Source: Atherix ibis (taxonomy: Eukaryota > Arthropoda > Insecta > Diptera > Athericidae). Taken from it: a stretch of DNA of 64,000 nucleotides. Location of the stretch: the NCBI GenBank assembly GCA_958298945.1, contig OY282610.1:19554233-19618232 (forward strand), read 5' to 3'. Below, one piece after another: positions 24,662-36,006 of the stretch (position 1 is the first letter of the stretch; each line of letters opens with the position of its first letter). A program made the position numbers and the translations under genes. The notes below the pieces were generated by a model, which saw only the letters and a program-made list of their open reading frames with translations, had not been told where the DNA came from and did not search any database.

Positions 24662-26073
24662 TTTTTTTTTAGTTTAAGTAGAGCATTTATTATTTCCATA
24701 TCACTTGTACATATTTACATGGTATTTAAAATGTAGAGCTAAAACATGCTCTGTACATCTTTTGCTTATATATATTAAATTAGTTTTTAATGACTAAGTA
24801 CATGAATTGCTTACAACTATGGCTTAAAAATTAAATGTGCTTGCTCAAACACAATTATCTATATTTTTAATTGCTTATAAACTAAACTTAATTCTAGACT
24901 TAATAATAAAAAATAATAAAAATTAGGGAAAGGAATGTTCAGGAAGAGCGGATTAGGAGTTTGGAATTTTTGGGAATTGTGTGTTGCTTCCGCTAACCAC
25001 GATGGAAATTGGGAGTTAAGGAATTATAAAACTGAACGTTCATAATATCACTGTCCTTCGCAAAATCAGATATGATAACTGGTGAGGCATAGAAGTAATC
25101 ATTGTATAAGTTTCTGTGTTGGGTGGCTTGGGTATTAATCCTTTCTAGTGACTCTTGAATGAGTGGATTGGTATGGTCTATTAAATGCTGAAGAAAGTTT
25201 TTGGTTAGACCAACCATGTATGAAATAAAAGGAGTAAGATTACTTTTCTAATATATATAGGAGTTGGAGTAATGCTTACCGTCTATTTTACGATATTTTG
25301 AAAGGCATTTCCTAATGATTGACCTTTCGAATACATGGACTTTATTGGCATACGTTTTCGAGAAACTAAAATAGATCGGAAATGCATATCCAATAATTGG
25401 CCGAATAAGTTGTTTATAAAACAGTAACTTTGTATTTATACTAAGCCCCTTCCGACGTCTAAGTAGGAATAAAAAGGTATGAATAGCCCTTTTGGCTTTC
25501 TTCAGAGTTAACTCAACATGTGGGTTAAATTTGAACATTGAGTTAAAGTTGATGCCTAAATATTTTAGTTCATTTGAGACTGGGATAGCTGTGTTTTTAA
25601 TCAGAATACGCAGCTTTTTGCTCTTTGTAGCAAATTTCCTTGGTCCGCGAGTGCTGGGATTACGGAAACAGATTAAATTTGACTTATTAAGATTGACTGA
25701 TAAGTTCCAGTCATCATAATAATTTATAATTTTAAAAAGTAGCTCTTGCGTTCTCTTTAGAGCTAATTTTGGTGATTTGCTTTTGGCATAAACAAGAGTG
25801 TCGTCTGCATATAGTATCATTTATATCTGATACTATATGCAGACGACACTCTTGTTTATGTTGGTATATCTGCATTGTATATTGAATACAGCAGGGGACC
25901 TAATACCGAGCCTTGTGGAACTCCTTTACCTATTAAGAAGAATTCGGAAGTCGTGTTCTGATACCTAACACAGGATGATCTATCCTGAAGAAATGAGTGC
26001 AGCAGCAGCGTAATATGTGGAGGGAAATCAAGTTTGCATAGCTTGTGCACTAGTCCCTTATGCCAAACTGAGT
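24662..26073 (-). mobile_element. 5'-truncated LINE with RT domain and poly(A) tail
   Basis: A non-LTR retrotransposon on the minus strand, truncated within the reverse transcriptase. It starts at DSVWHKGLVHKL (26073 downward), passes KGVPQGSVLGPLLYSIYNAD (about 25920-25860), then MILYADDTLVYAKSK (catalytic YADD, about 25820-25780), ELKYLGINF (about 25570) and a C-terminal region down to about 24990. A 10-nt poly(T) at 24662-24671 is the tail. The 14-bp duplication on both sides proves target-primed insertion. Apart from a foldback insertion before the YADD motif, long stretches stay open, so it is younger than the other LINE relics here. Motif style is jockey-like; exact clade not determined. 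Confidence 0.92.
25787..25860. repeat. Perfect 33-bp foldback at the RT catalytic motif
   Basis: Arms 25787-25819 and 25828-25860 are perfect reverse complements; the loop is the 8 nt TTTATATC. The right arm (plus-strand view) is an inverted copy of the sequence coding YADDTLVYA. It separates the PQGSVLGPLLYSIYNAD segment from the YADD segment and breaks the frame. Confidence 0.97.
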
Positions 26074-26087
26074 CGCGTAAATGGTGT
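26074..26087. repeat. LINE target-site duplication, right copy
   Basis: CGCGTAAATGGTGT, identical to 24648-24661. The base before each copy differs (A and T), so 14 bp is the exact length. Confidence 0.9.
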
Positions 26088-26691
26088 GTTCGCACTAAAT
26101 CATGTATAGGTTCTCTCAATTTACTCTTCTCCATGTTTACCACGCACAAAAATAGGCGCGTCAACGCGCAAATATTTTGCAGCTACACGATCAGTGTAAT
26201 ATACCAGTTGTCAGAAATTTAATTCCTTTTTATTTTTCATACAAGAGAATACGCCCATAAAACGTCTTTTTTAGATTGTCATTATTTTTTAATTCATTTT
26301 TGAAAATTTATTTATATTATTTTATTATTAAAATGATAAAATTTCAAACAAAAATATTTTCCTTATAAGAGATTTATTTTAATATACTTTCATGTCATAA
26401 ATAATTTGAATAAAAAAAGAAGAAAACAATTTAAAAAAATTTCTAATTATCATTATTATTTTTATATTTGTATAAAACTAAATATTAAACTAAATAGTAG
26501 TTTTAACAATTTATAACAAATCGAATGAATTACACTTGTTTTTAAGTATTCATGTAGGTAGTTATATGGAAGATGTTGAATTTTTGGTACTTAATGTAAA
26601 TTTTTAACAGATTTTCAGAAGGGTTGAAAAGTGAATAATAATCAAAAAATAAATAATCGAAAGTAATATCAATTAACGGATAAAACCGAAA
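26088..26691. other. Intergenic, upstream of the bHLH gene
   Basis: AT-rich, no gene. Presumably holds the promoter of the bHLH gene; no clear TATA or initiator could be chosen. Confidence 0.4.
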
Positions 26692-27078
26692 ATGGTCTAC
26701 GATATTGAGCATATGATGCCAGGCGAAAGTACAAGCCTGGGTAGAGGATTCCTTCACCATGGACTCTCCTGTGAAAATATACCACCACCGATCACCAGCA
26801 CACCGAGACGTCGATCAATCCCCATAACCAATTTAGAACCCTCGGATTTAGTTGGATTGTCACGTGAAGAACGCCGTCGACGGAGACGTGCCACACTTAA
26901 ATATCGGACAGCGCATGCTACTCGCGAACGTATCCGTGTGGAAGCGTTTAATGTTGCCTTCGCCGAACTCCGGAAACTATTGCCAACTCTGCCACCTGAT
27001 AAAAAGCTATCAAAAATCGAAATACTTAAACTTGCCATCTGTTATATTGCATATTTAAATCATGTTTTAGAAACATAA
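26692..27078 (+). CDS. HLH4C: NHLH/HEN-type bHLH transcription factor
   Basis: A single-exon gene of 128 residues. The C-terminal half (about residues 62-126) is a complete basic helix-loop-helix domain: an arginine run RRRRRR, the basic region [13 protein letters not shown], helix 1 [14 protein letters not shown], a short loop [10 protein letters not shown], and helix 2 [18 protein letters not shown]. This is the signature of the NHLH1/NHLH2 (HEN1) family, whose Drosophila member is HLH4C. These are small nuclear, mainly neuronal, E-box-binding factors that dimerise with E-proteins. The protein ends just after helix 2, as in the family. The ATG at 26692 has a good context (AAAATGG). The N-terminal 60 residues are not conserved as far as I can tell. 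A further upstream coding exon cannot be excluded, but none is needed. Confidence 0.93.
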   Translation: MVYDIEHMMPGESTSLGRGFLHHGLSCENIPPPITSTPRRRSIPITNLEPSDLVGLSREERRRRRRATLKYRTAHATRERIRVEAFNVAFAELRKLLPTLPPDKKLSKIEILKLAICYIAYLNHVLET

Positions 27079-28581
27079 ATTATATTGTTATTGTGATTAT
27101 TATTTACGAGTATTAATAATAGAAAAGAAACCAAAAACAGAATATTTATTTATTTATGTGCGCATATCTACATACACATAACATATGTACTTATATGCTA
27201 TATTTATTTAAAAAAAAAATTTAATATGAAAAAATTTTCGAAAAAAAAAACAGATATAAAACACTACATTACAATTTAAAAAAAAAGGAAATAAATTCCA
27301 AATGCATTTTTAATATAGTTTTAATGTCATATGTGATAAATTTATGTTAATAAATTATTTTTACAATTGTATAGAATTTCATTTAAAATATTTACTTAAT
27401 ACATGTATATTAGTTTTTTTTTTTTTTATCATAATTTGTATTAAGTAATCTATACGAGCACATCCATTCAAATATAATAATTGTTCGCAATTTATTTATG
27501 AAATAAATATTTCTTTGTGTATTTATATAAAATGTATGTACATACAAATAAGTAGGAGAACATGCCAAAATAATACGGAAATAAATGAAAATTTTATGTA
27601 TTATGTTTGTTTTATTATTATTTTTTTTAAATTTCATTGTACTGTGTGTATGGTGTGGACCGACCCCATATGTTGCTTAAGTTTCTATCTTATATTAATA
27701 GACTATATCAACGGAATAACACCTGCGTGCATGTTGGTTGGATTTTCATGATTATGAGCTTTATGGAAGCTTTAAGGCAATGTGGATATTTATTTATAAT
27801 AAACGAACATTTTTATTAGTACTTAATGAATGTTTTGTATGCATATATGTGTACTTTTGTATTTTATCGTTGGCTACCTCCAAGAAGAAAATTTGCTAAT
27901 AGTTTCATTTACAAATCGTTAGTTTTATCAATGAAATAAACTTGAAATTGATACTTATTTTATTGGAACTTATTTTTAAGGATAAATCAATTGTTGCCTT
28001 ATTAGTTAATCATACTAAATAAGGCAAGATACATTTAATGATTACAAACTATACTTAGCGTATGTATTAAATTTGTATGCTGGATTAGACTTCGTTTAAA
28101 TTTAAGGGTAAGGACCGGTAGCAAAAATCTAGTTTTTTTTTAGATAATATTAACAAAGTAAATATTGCACTTTTTTTTATAATTTAAATATAAAAGTAAG
28201 TAAGGAGGCAATTGATATGTACAAGAAAGTTGCTAAATAATTTCTTTTTAAAAAGTTGAGTTTTTTTTTCTCATTACTAAAGCTTAAAGATTTTGTGGTA
28301 AAAAATTTGTTTCAGATCTGTGATTTCATACGTGTAATATTTTACATTTTTATAATCAAAACCGAAAACCATTTATTTTTTCCCAACTGCTTCATATTAG
28401 TTCTAACATTAAACACTACAAATGTTGGGCTAATAAATATTCGAATTTCAATAGTTGGTATTACTGAAATTATGAAATGTCAAATTTGACGTTAGTTGTG
28501 TGTACCGATGTTGACTTAAGTTGTCTGTAGTAAAGTATTTCTTTGGTGGATTCTTTAATTTTTATAGCAACAATTTTTAGA
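27079..28581. other. Intergenic, bHLH 3' region and mRpL30 upstream
   Basis: Very AT-rich, with several AATAAA signals (for example near 27288 and 27346) that may end the bHLH transcript. The several open frames of 60-78 codons here lack any family resemblance. Confidence 0.5.
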
Positions 28582-29188
28582 ATGATATTTATGAAATTAT
28601 TAAATATAAAGACGTATCAAGTGAGTCTATATCGTTGGTATGGAAAACATAATAAAAAATATCTTTATAAAGATGGAAAACAATTTGAAAGTGTTACATA
28701 TTATCCCAGGTAATTGCTAATATAAGTAAATAATAATTTGAAAGTGATAATGCTTGTAATTAATATTCTGCAGAAATGATAATCACGAAGATCCTCCCAT
28801 TACGCCTTCTAAATTATTTCGAGTTCAAAGAACGAAACCAGTTAAAGGTAACCCATATTGGGAAAAACGATTGTTGAAGGATTTGGGACTCACTGAAAAA
28901 CTTAGTGATGTAGCTATTGTGAAAAATATACCAGAAAATAATGCTAGACTTTGGAAAATAAAACACTTACTGAAAATAACTCCAATCACATTTCCTTATG
29001 GAGAACCAACTGAAAATGATATCGGCGCAACTTTCTTGAAAGAAAATGGCGAATGCTTAGTGGCCAAGGAATTAAGAATCGACGATGCTAGATTAGAGGC
29101 TTCGAAAAAATTCGAAGAGGATCCAAAACGATTAGATGCAGAAACACTTAAAAGAGATTCTAGACTAAAGTGGTTAAATCCATGGTAG
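28582..29188 (+). CDS. mRpL30: Mitochondrial large ribosomal subunit protein uL30m
   Basis: Two exons, 28582-28709 and 28774-29188, joined in frame across a 64-nt GT/AG intron, giving 180 residues. Family features include LFRVQRTKPVKGNPYWEKRLLK near residue 50 onward, and the ribosomal L30 core containing VAIVKNIPENNARLWKIKHLL, which packs against large-subunit rRNA. The extension on both sides of the L30 core is typical of the mitochondrial form. The N-terminus (MKLLNIKTYQVSLYRWYGKHNKK) is basic and free of acidic residues, as in a mitochondrial targeting peptide. Start choice: the first ATG (28582); Met4 (28591) is equally possible. Convergent with Torsin, whose stop lies 219 bp away. Confidence 0.93.
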
Positions 29189-29407
29189 ATTATTCGTATT
29201 ATATTTAAATAAACGTAGAATAAATATATTTAAACAATATATGTCATTAGTTTCTATTGATAACTTGTCTCAGATCATATCGCTACATGTTAATGGTTGA
29301 ATATGACCCGGTTAGTTCAGCATTATTCTCTCAAGGATACTAAATTTTATTTAATTATAATTATATCAATATATTTTATTTGTAAAATATTTATACATAA
29401 GAATTTA

Positions 29408-30632
29408 TTATTGGTATTTTGAATACAATTTAACACCGATTTTTTTCTCAAAGCCTTTACATCCGTATGCGGCGAATAAGCCACTTCCTTCAAAAAAGAC
29501 GTCTTCATCAATGACTTCCCTAAATGTATTCAATATATTTAATAAGACAATACAAATAAAATATAAGTAAAAGATAATTGAGTGCAATTACTTAATTTCA
29601 CTCATGCTGGGCACATAACCTTGCCGAATATATTCGGATTTTATACACTCTTCTACGTGTTGCCGTTCCAATGGTAAAAATGGCAAAAAATAATCTATAA
29701 CTTTTAATTCCAAAGGACCTCCGGCTCTTAAGCCGCCTGGTAAATTATATGAAGCTGATTCAAGGATTCTTTCGTAATGGGTCAGTTTGGTTTTATCTCG
29801 TAAAACACCTTTTTCAGTGAGCTCAATCAATTGCTTAGAAATGTTGATTCCACCAACATTTGATAGAAAAATAAATATCGCTTTATTATATTCTAAGGAC
29901 TGCGCTCTCTTATAATTAAGTAATGATGCTAATGCTTCAAACATTCCATTGGGCATTTTTTCCACTTCATCGAAAATAATCAGAGATCGGGGACATTTTG
30001 AGAGCAAACTTTCAATGGTATTTACCACTTCAATCTAAATATAAATGTACTTTAATATATTTATATATATATATATATTTATAATATAAAAGTTGCTTAT
30101 TTACTCCGTATTTTTTCGCTAATGATTCCAAAGGGAAGTCTACACGTGCAGAATATTTTTTAACAAAGTTACTTTCATATCCATATTTATACAAATTTTT
30201 AACTATAAAATCTGAAACATAATTTTTGCCGGTTCCAGTTGGACCTTGTAAGCTCATTACAAGTGGTTTTTTCGGACTTTTATCATTCATATGTGCTTTC
30301 AAAGCCTGTGGCAAATGTTGCCTAATAATATGCTGCCCATATAAATTTGTATCCAAATCATATTTTAATCCTATATAGTTTTGAAAAATATTATTAATTA
30401 TATCCAACATAATCAAAAAAAAAAAATTAATACTGATTATATCATCTGTGATGTATGCATCTGTGCAGCACTCGCGGTAAATACAAAACGGTAATTTTAT
30501 ACCGAAATTATACAGATACGTTCCAACTGCAGCAGCAACGGAACTACCTACAATTATTGGCACCAGCCCTACAATAATATTAACAAACATAAAAAATATC
30601 AAAAACGAACTCAACTTAATCATTATTATCAC
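29408..30632 (-). CDS. Torsin: Torsin, ER-lumen AAA+ ATPase
   Basis: Four exons on the minus strand: 30434-30632, 30105-30370, 29592-30034, 29408-29519. All introns are 63-72 nt with GT/AG ends and the joined frame is 339 residues, close to the usual 330-340. An N-terminal hydrophobic stretch (about residues 5-42) fits a signal or monotopic membrane segment. It is followed by YRECC, a conserved torsin cysteine pair. Walker A is GPTGTGKN, with the torsin-specific Asn in place of Thr/Ser. Walker B is SLIIFDEVEK, sensor 1 is IFLSN, and sensor 2 has the redox Cys in GCKG near the C-terminus. Torsins act in the ER and nuclear envelope and need LAP1/LULL1-type activators. The unspliced reading adds an improbable NFFFLIMLD stretch; the 63-nt intron removes it and restores the family alignment. 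Divergent from the SMYD3-like gene. Confidence 0.95.
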
Positions 30633-31583
30633 ATTGACACGCTCTTCAATTTGATGGATAATAATATAATGCGTTTATGTCTTAGATTATAAAGATTATT
30701 CTTGAATATAAGGTTTATGTTACTCTAAGCATAAACACCTTTGTTTATGGAGAAAAATATAGACAATTGATGGGCCAAGTTGAAACCAAAAAAAAAACAA
30801 AAGCTAACCTTAAAGTTACTCTGTATAAAATTGGTCCAAAGGTTAAACGACTTTCACCACTTTGAGATAGCGGCAATTTTATATTTGTAGATATTTCTTT
30901 GGCGCTAATTTTTAAAATAATAGTTCTCGTTATTTAAATTAATTAAATAACTGCGACTGTTATTCTTTTAATAAATAACCTAATAAATTAATTTCTGTCA
31001 AATTTTAAGTGAAAAATAAAATAAAAATATATTTTGATAATATTTTAATAAAAAAAATTAATTAATTCACAAGTAAAGTAAATTCGTCAAAGTAAGGGAA
31101 TGTATATGGAAGTGGTTCTTATCTTTGTCCACTATTAATAAGTGATGAAAAAAGTCGGATTTAAATTTGTACACATTTAATGTCTCACTCTCCCCTCATA
31201 ATAATATACTGTAGTGTAAGTATAAAAGAATAACAATTTGTTTACATATAATTTGGATGATAGAATCATATCTGTCATTATAGTTTTTTCTTTAAACGTT
31301 TATGATGTCTGCATGAAGAAATGTGTGCCAAAACGAACAGAAATTCTAATAAAAGATTATTTATAAATAGCATAGCTTCAAGCATATTTCTATTTTGTTT
31401 TTATATATTAGACCATTTAGAAATAATATGTTGAAGGTAAAACTGACGATTGAAATCGTTCTTAATCAAGTTTTAAGTGAGAAAAATATCATACTTTTAG
31501 CTATATATCAATAATAAAAAATCTTTGTGTTAATTAATATTATGAAATTGATCTATTCTTGATAGAAAATAAATATATACAAT
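30633..31583. other. Divergent promoter region Torsin / SMYD3-like gene
   Basis: About 950 bp, AT-rich, no gene. Contains a GGCAATTTTATATTTGTAGATATT block similar to one at about 19680. Upstream regulatory sites for both genes are expected here but none could be assigned. Confidence 0.45.
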
Positions 31584-34500
31584 ATGCAACAAAGTGGTCT
31601 TCTATTGCAACAAACAAATAAACACACCTCAAATATTAAACGAGGAACATGTATTCTACGTGCAGAACCATTTATGTACATATTAGGTTCACAGTATCGG
31701 ATATCAAGATGTGATTTCTGCCTTCAGAAGTAATGAGATTTTATTTTATGATATGTTTATTAAAATCAATATTTTTTTTTTATACTTTTAGTGGAAAAGT
31801 TTTTAAATGTTCTGGTTGCCAATATGTATACTATTGTAATCGTGATTGCCAAAAATCCGGATGGACCATTCATAATTCTGAATGTAAGGGCCTGCAAAAA
31901 ATTTTCCCAAGAACTGTCCCAGATGCCGCACGAATGATGGCTCGAATTATAAGTAAATTACAAAAAGGTGGTGACTTAGAAAGAGGCTACTATTCAGATA
32001 AGGGTTTTCGAAAATTTGGCGATTTAATGTCCCGTAAGTTCTCGATTTATTTATATCCCATAAAAATTGAGCTTTGTAAACAAATGGTACAAGCTTCAAT
32101 ATAAAAAAAAAAAAACAATATATATATATATATATGTATATATATTCAAAATATGCTTTTTATTATTTATCCCGCTTTCATTGAAAAAACAACGCGATTC
32201 TTTCAAATACGAATAACATTGTATGTTTATTCTATTGACTTTGTAATATTTCAATCGCCAAACCAACACAATCATAAATATTGTGAAATATTTTGCATTC
32301 CATTTATTTGCGCATATGAGGACCGAGCTTATAATGTTATTGTTACTATTCATTAAAGCATTTTTCTATTCTATTTAGATATTATTACGTATAGATAAAT
32401 GCATGTTACACAACGAATACGCATGCAACGTTAGTTTATATTTTTGTTCAATTGCCAAATTATAGGTTTATAATATTTAAATATATATAAGTACTTTATA
32501 TTTAAATATTTAATTGAGAAGGAAGCTAAAGGCACCGAATATTATGGGATAATATTGTTGGAAATAAATGCTGACTCCAATAGATGCGTAGGCAGAAAAA
32601 TACTTGCCTTAAAAACAAAAAAACTTCTTTTCACAAGAGGAGTATAATGATGTTGACGCTAAATAATAATGGTGAGCCTTCGATAATAGTGCTGTAGTAT
32701 TGTAACGGGCGTACCTGTTCCAAAATTTGATTTTCTTTTCTTTATATATATTTTACATTGACTAATTATTTATTATATTATTGTGTATTAAAACTATTAC
32801 TTTGAAGAAAAAAAATCCATCTTATAAAGAATTATTCAAACTGTCAATACTCGCAGTAATAATAATAATAATAATAAATATTAAAAAATAACAATGTGTG
32901 AATTATGTATATGGATTTAACTAATTCCAGTTTATAATATTACTTAATTTAAAGAAAAGTTTTATTTTGTTTACAAATTTTGATTGAATTTTTTTGATAT
33001 TGTTCTAATAAATAGAACATTTTGGTATCGTAAGTAATAATAATAATAATAATAAAAACAATAGTAATAATTATAATTATAATTGGTTGTTGATAATAAT
33101 AATAATAATATATTTATAATTTTTTATTGAATTTTTAAGGTATTATATTTGTACGTATGCATATGTGCACCCATAAATATTATAATGTACGCATGGGTAG
33201 TCTATAAACGCTACTTTAAGTAGAAATATTTTCATATACACATAAATGTATTAAATATTATACAAATGAGCTATGATAAATAATTTAGTACATAAATAAA
33301 TCTAAATGTTGACGATCATTTTATATGATGAATTATATTTCTTTTCTTTTACCTATTTTTCTCAACAGATTACTCTGATATTAAAGTTGATCCAAAACGC
33401 ATGAGTCATATAGAAGCATTATCAGGAGTACTATCGGAAATTCTATCAGACGCACTAATGCCTAATGAATCGGAACTTATTGGTATTTACGGCAGAGTAT
33501 GTGTAATTAGTTTTATTTGTGTCAAAGAAATACTTAAAAATACTTAGAAATATGGATAATTCAAAAATTCTGTATACATTTCATAAAAACAAAACAACTT
33601 TTCCAATGTATGGCTTGCATTTAATCTTTAAAACAAACAGAAAATACCTTTAAATCTTTTTTTTTTAAATTTAAAAAAATAATAAGATTGTATTCTAAGA
33701 TATTTCAACTTATTAAATTAAAATGAAATTAATCAGAACTATTTTGAAATTTATAAATTGTTTCCGAATCGAATTGAAATATATACAATAAAATGAATTA
33801 ATTCAATAGGAACATTTTCTATTGATCACATTTTTGCAACAACTATTGGACAATTCGATTTTGTATAGAGTTGAATAATTTTAATTCAATATAATATAAA
33901 ATTTTTCTCCAATATAGTTAATAATAAATGCATTTAGTATATGTGACAATGATATGAACTCGATTGGAACTGGTATATATCTAGCAGCATCAATAATTGA
34001 TCATAGTTGTAAGCCAAATGTTGTTGCAACTTTTCAAGGGAAAACCTTAAATATACATGCAATTGAGGATATGCCCCGTTTAGATTGGACTAAGGTAATT
34101 AATAAACTCACAAAATCTTCTATTAGTGTCAACACGAACAAAAACTAATGTTTATTTTTTGTTACAGATTCGGCTTTGTTATATAGACTCTTTGAAGTCT
34201 ACAGAATCCAGAAGAGATGAACTGAAAAATGGTTACTATTTTCTGTGTTTATGTCCGATGTGTACAAATCCTGATGAAGTAGAAGGAATAGATGCGGCAG
34301 CTTGTCTGAATGATAAATGTGATGCTGCTGTTGACATTGAAACTGATAAATGTACAAAATGTAAAACTCCAGTAACATATGAACATCGTCAAAAATATAA
34401 AGACGCAATGGAATTTACAAAAACCAATCTAGCATCTATGAAAGAATATGCGTGTAAGATGATATATGAAAATTTTTGCTGAACGTTTTTTCTAAAACAA

Positions 34501-35024
34501 TTTACTGCAAATAAATTTCAAATATTTTATTTATCATTCTCATTTTAGATTTAGACATTTGTAAAATTTGTTTGAGTAAACAAAGAAACGTTTTGCATTC
34601 ATTAAATTTATGGCATGTAAAAACATTAGATTCAGCTGTTGAAAGTGCAATTTTAGTCAATAAATGGGATGATGCATTGGATTTTGGTCGTAAACTTATA
34701 CCTGGTTTTAGGTAAACTTTATTTATCAAATCGACAAAATATTTCTTTGTCTTTATTTCTAATTTTAACAAATTTATTCTGTTTTATAGAAAATATTATG
34801 GAGAATGGAATCCAATTTTGGGTGTTTTACATTTAAAAGTTGGAAAAATTCAATATCAACAAGATATTATTAAAGAGGCTATTAATAATCTTCAACATGG
34901 AATCAACATAATTTCTATTGTATATGGAAAATCACATGAATATTATAAAGAAGCGTGTGCATTACTATTGGAAGCTAGTCAAATGGAAAAATTATCACAT
35001 AAAAGAAATGGAATGTTAACATAA
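31584..35024 (+). CDS. Smyd3: SMYD3-like SET-MYND protein methyltransferase
   Basis: Seven exons: 31584-31729, 31792-32033, 33369-33496, 33918-34094, 34168-34453, 34549-34711, 34790-35024. All have GT/AG borders and join in frame to 458 residues. Exons 1-2 encode the MYND zinc finger (C-x2-C start CDFC, then CSGC-x4-YCNRDC and H/C ligands). Exon 4 encodes the SET core, GTGIYLAASIIDHSCKPN. Exon 5 has the post-SET cysteines CLCPMC. Exons 6-7 encode the helical TPR-like C-terminal domain ending LLLEASQ. SMYD3 proteins methylate lysines on cytosolic and nuclear targets using S-adenosylmethionine. Oddities: the SET Asn of the usual NHSC is Asp here (DHSC), and the N-terminal glycine motif of the S-sequence is hard to see (SGLLLQQT). 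Activity is therefore not assured. A broken partial copy follows at 37224. Confidence 0.92.
32034..33368 (+). other. Long intron 2 of the SMYD3-like gene
   Basis: The intron is 1335 bp, unlike the other introns of about 60-420 bp. It carries TA repeats (32118-32148) and ATA/TAA trinucleotide runs at about 32856-32878, 33036-33056 and 33094-33110. Open frames in it (for example 32153-32356) have no resemblance to proteins. Confidence 0.7.
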
Positions 35025-36006
35025 TAGATAATTATTTGTAAAAATTGTAAAATTGGAATTTTTATTTTTTGTGTTCTAAGGCTTTTTTTATATTAATTTT
35101 ATTATTAAGACTAAAATTTTAATCTTTGTATTATAATTAATTCGGAATTTTAATTTAATACCATTTTGAAATACTAAAACAATAAATGCGTAAGAAGAAT
35201 TAGTTTTTACAATATTATTTTTTGATTTGTTGTATAATAGGTGTTAAAATAATAAGAAATATAAATATAAACGACTGCATCAGTTTGTGTATAATCAATT
35301 CACCTATAAAACTACTCCATTGTTCGTATGTGGAATACCATAGAGATGCCATGTAGATTAATAGCTCATGGTATAGTTTAACGTTTCGACTTCGGTATTT
35401 TGGTGGGTAAGAATATGAGAGATTTTATATTATTGAATTTGGTATGAAAGTATTTTCAAATTACATAAAATGTCTTTAATATAAGCGCGTCTCTAGCATT
35501 AGACTAGAATATATCTAATGGTAGCAACACAATGCCGACGGCAACTGAAAATTGAACTGCAAATTGTGTCAAATTTTCAAATTTTATAAAAATTAACAAA
35601 TTAAATACAATAGCAATAAAATTAATTATTTGTAAATGTTGTTTTATTCAATTTATTAATATAACTATAAATAACGCATTCAGGGAAGTGAATTTCAACT
35701 GTTAAACAAAAATCTTACCATATAACAAAATACTGGAATGCTTAGTATATACTTGGACTATAACTACAAAATTAAAAAAAGATCTATTTTGGCGATAAAA
35801 CAATCAGACAGTTGTGTATTCCCATAAGACTGTGAGGGCTTTAATATTTTGACAAGTCCGACTGTAAGAAGTTTCAGTTTCAGTCGTAATTGGGTTTCTA
35901 CCATACGTGTATGCCTTTCGAAGAATTCTGTCAAATTTTCAAGCAGGTATGTCATTTGGTTTGCGAGTGAAGGCCATTTAAAGTGTGTTATATTTGCGAG
36001 TTCACA
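35025..36006. other. Between the SMYD3-like stop and the mariner ORF
   Basis: SMYD3-like 3' UTR, then unique sequence. From about 35780 the sequence is less AT-rich and probably is the 5' leader of the mariner. No terminal inverted repeat could be paired, because the element's other end is missing. Confidence 0.5.

Noticed and set aside
27410..27819. Small frames on both strands downstream of the bHLH gene
   Set aside because: AT-rich noise; they overlap one another and share no family motif.
30371..30433. Reading Torsin without an intron here
   Set aside because: The frame is open but adds a NFFFLIMLD-type stretch absent from torsins; GT/AG borders and the restored alignment favour a 63-nt intron.
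32096..32356. Open frames on both strands in the SMYD3-like intron
   Set aside because: They lie in a spliced-out intron with microsatellites and have no resemblance to proteins.
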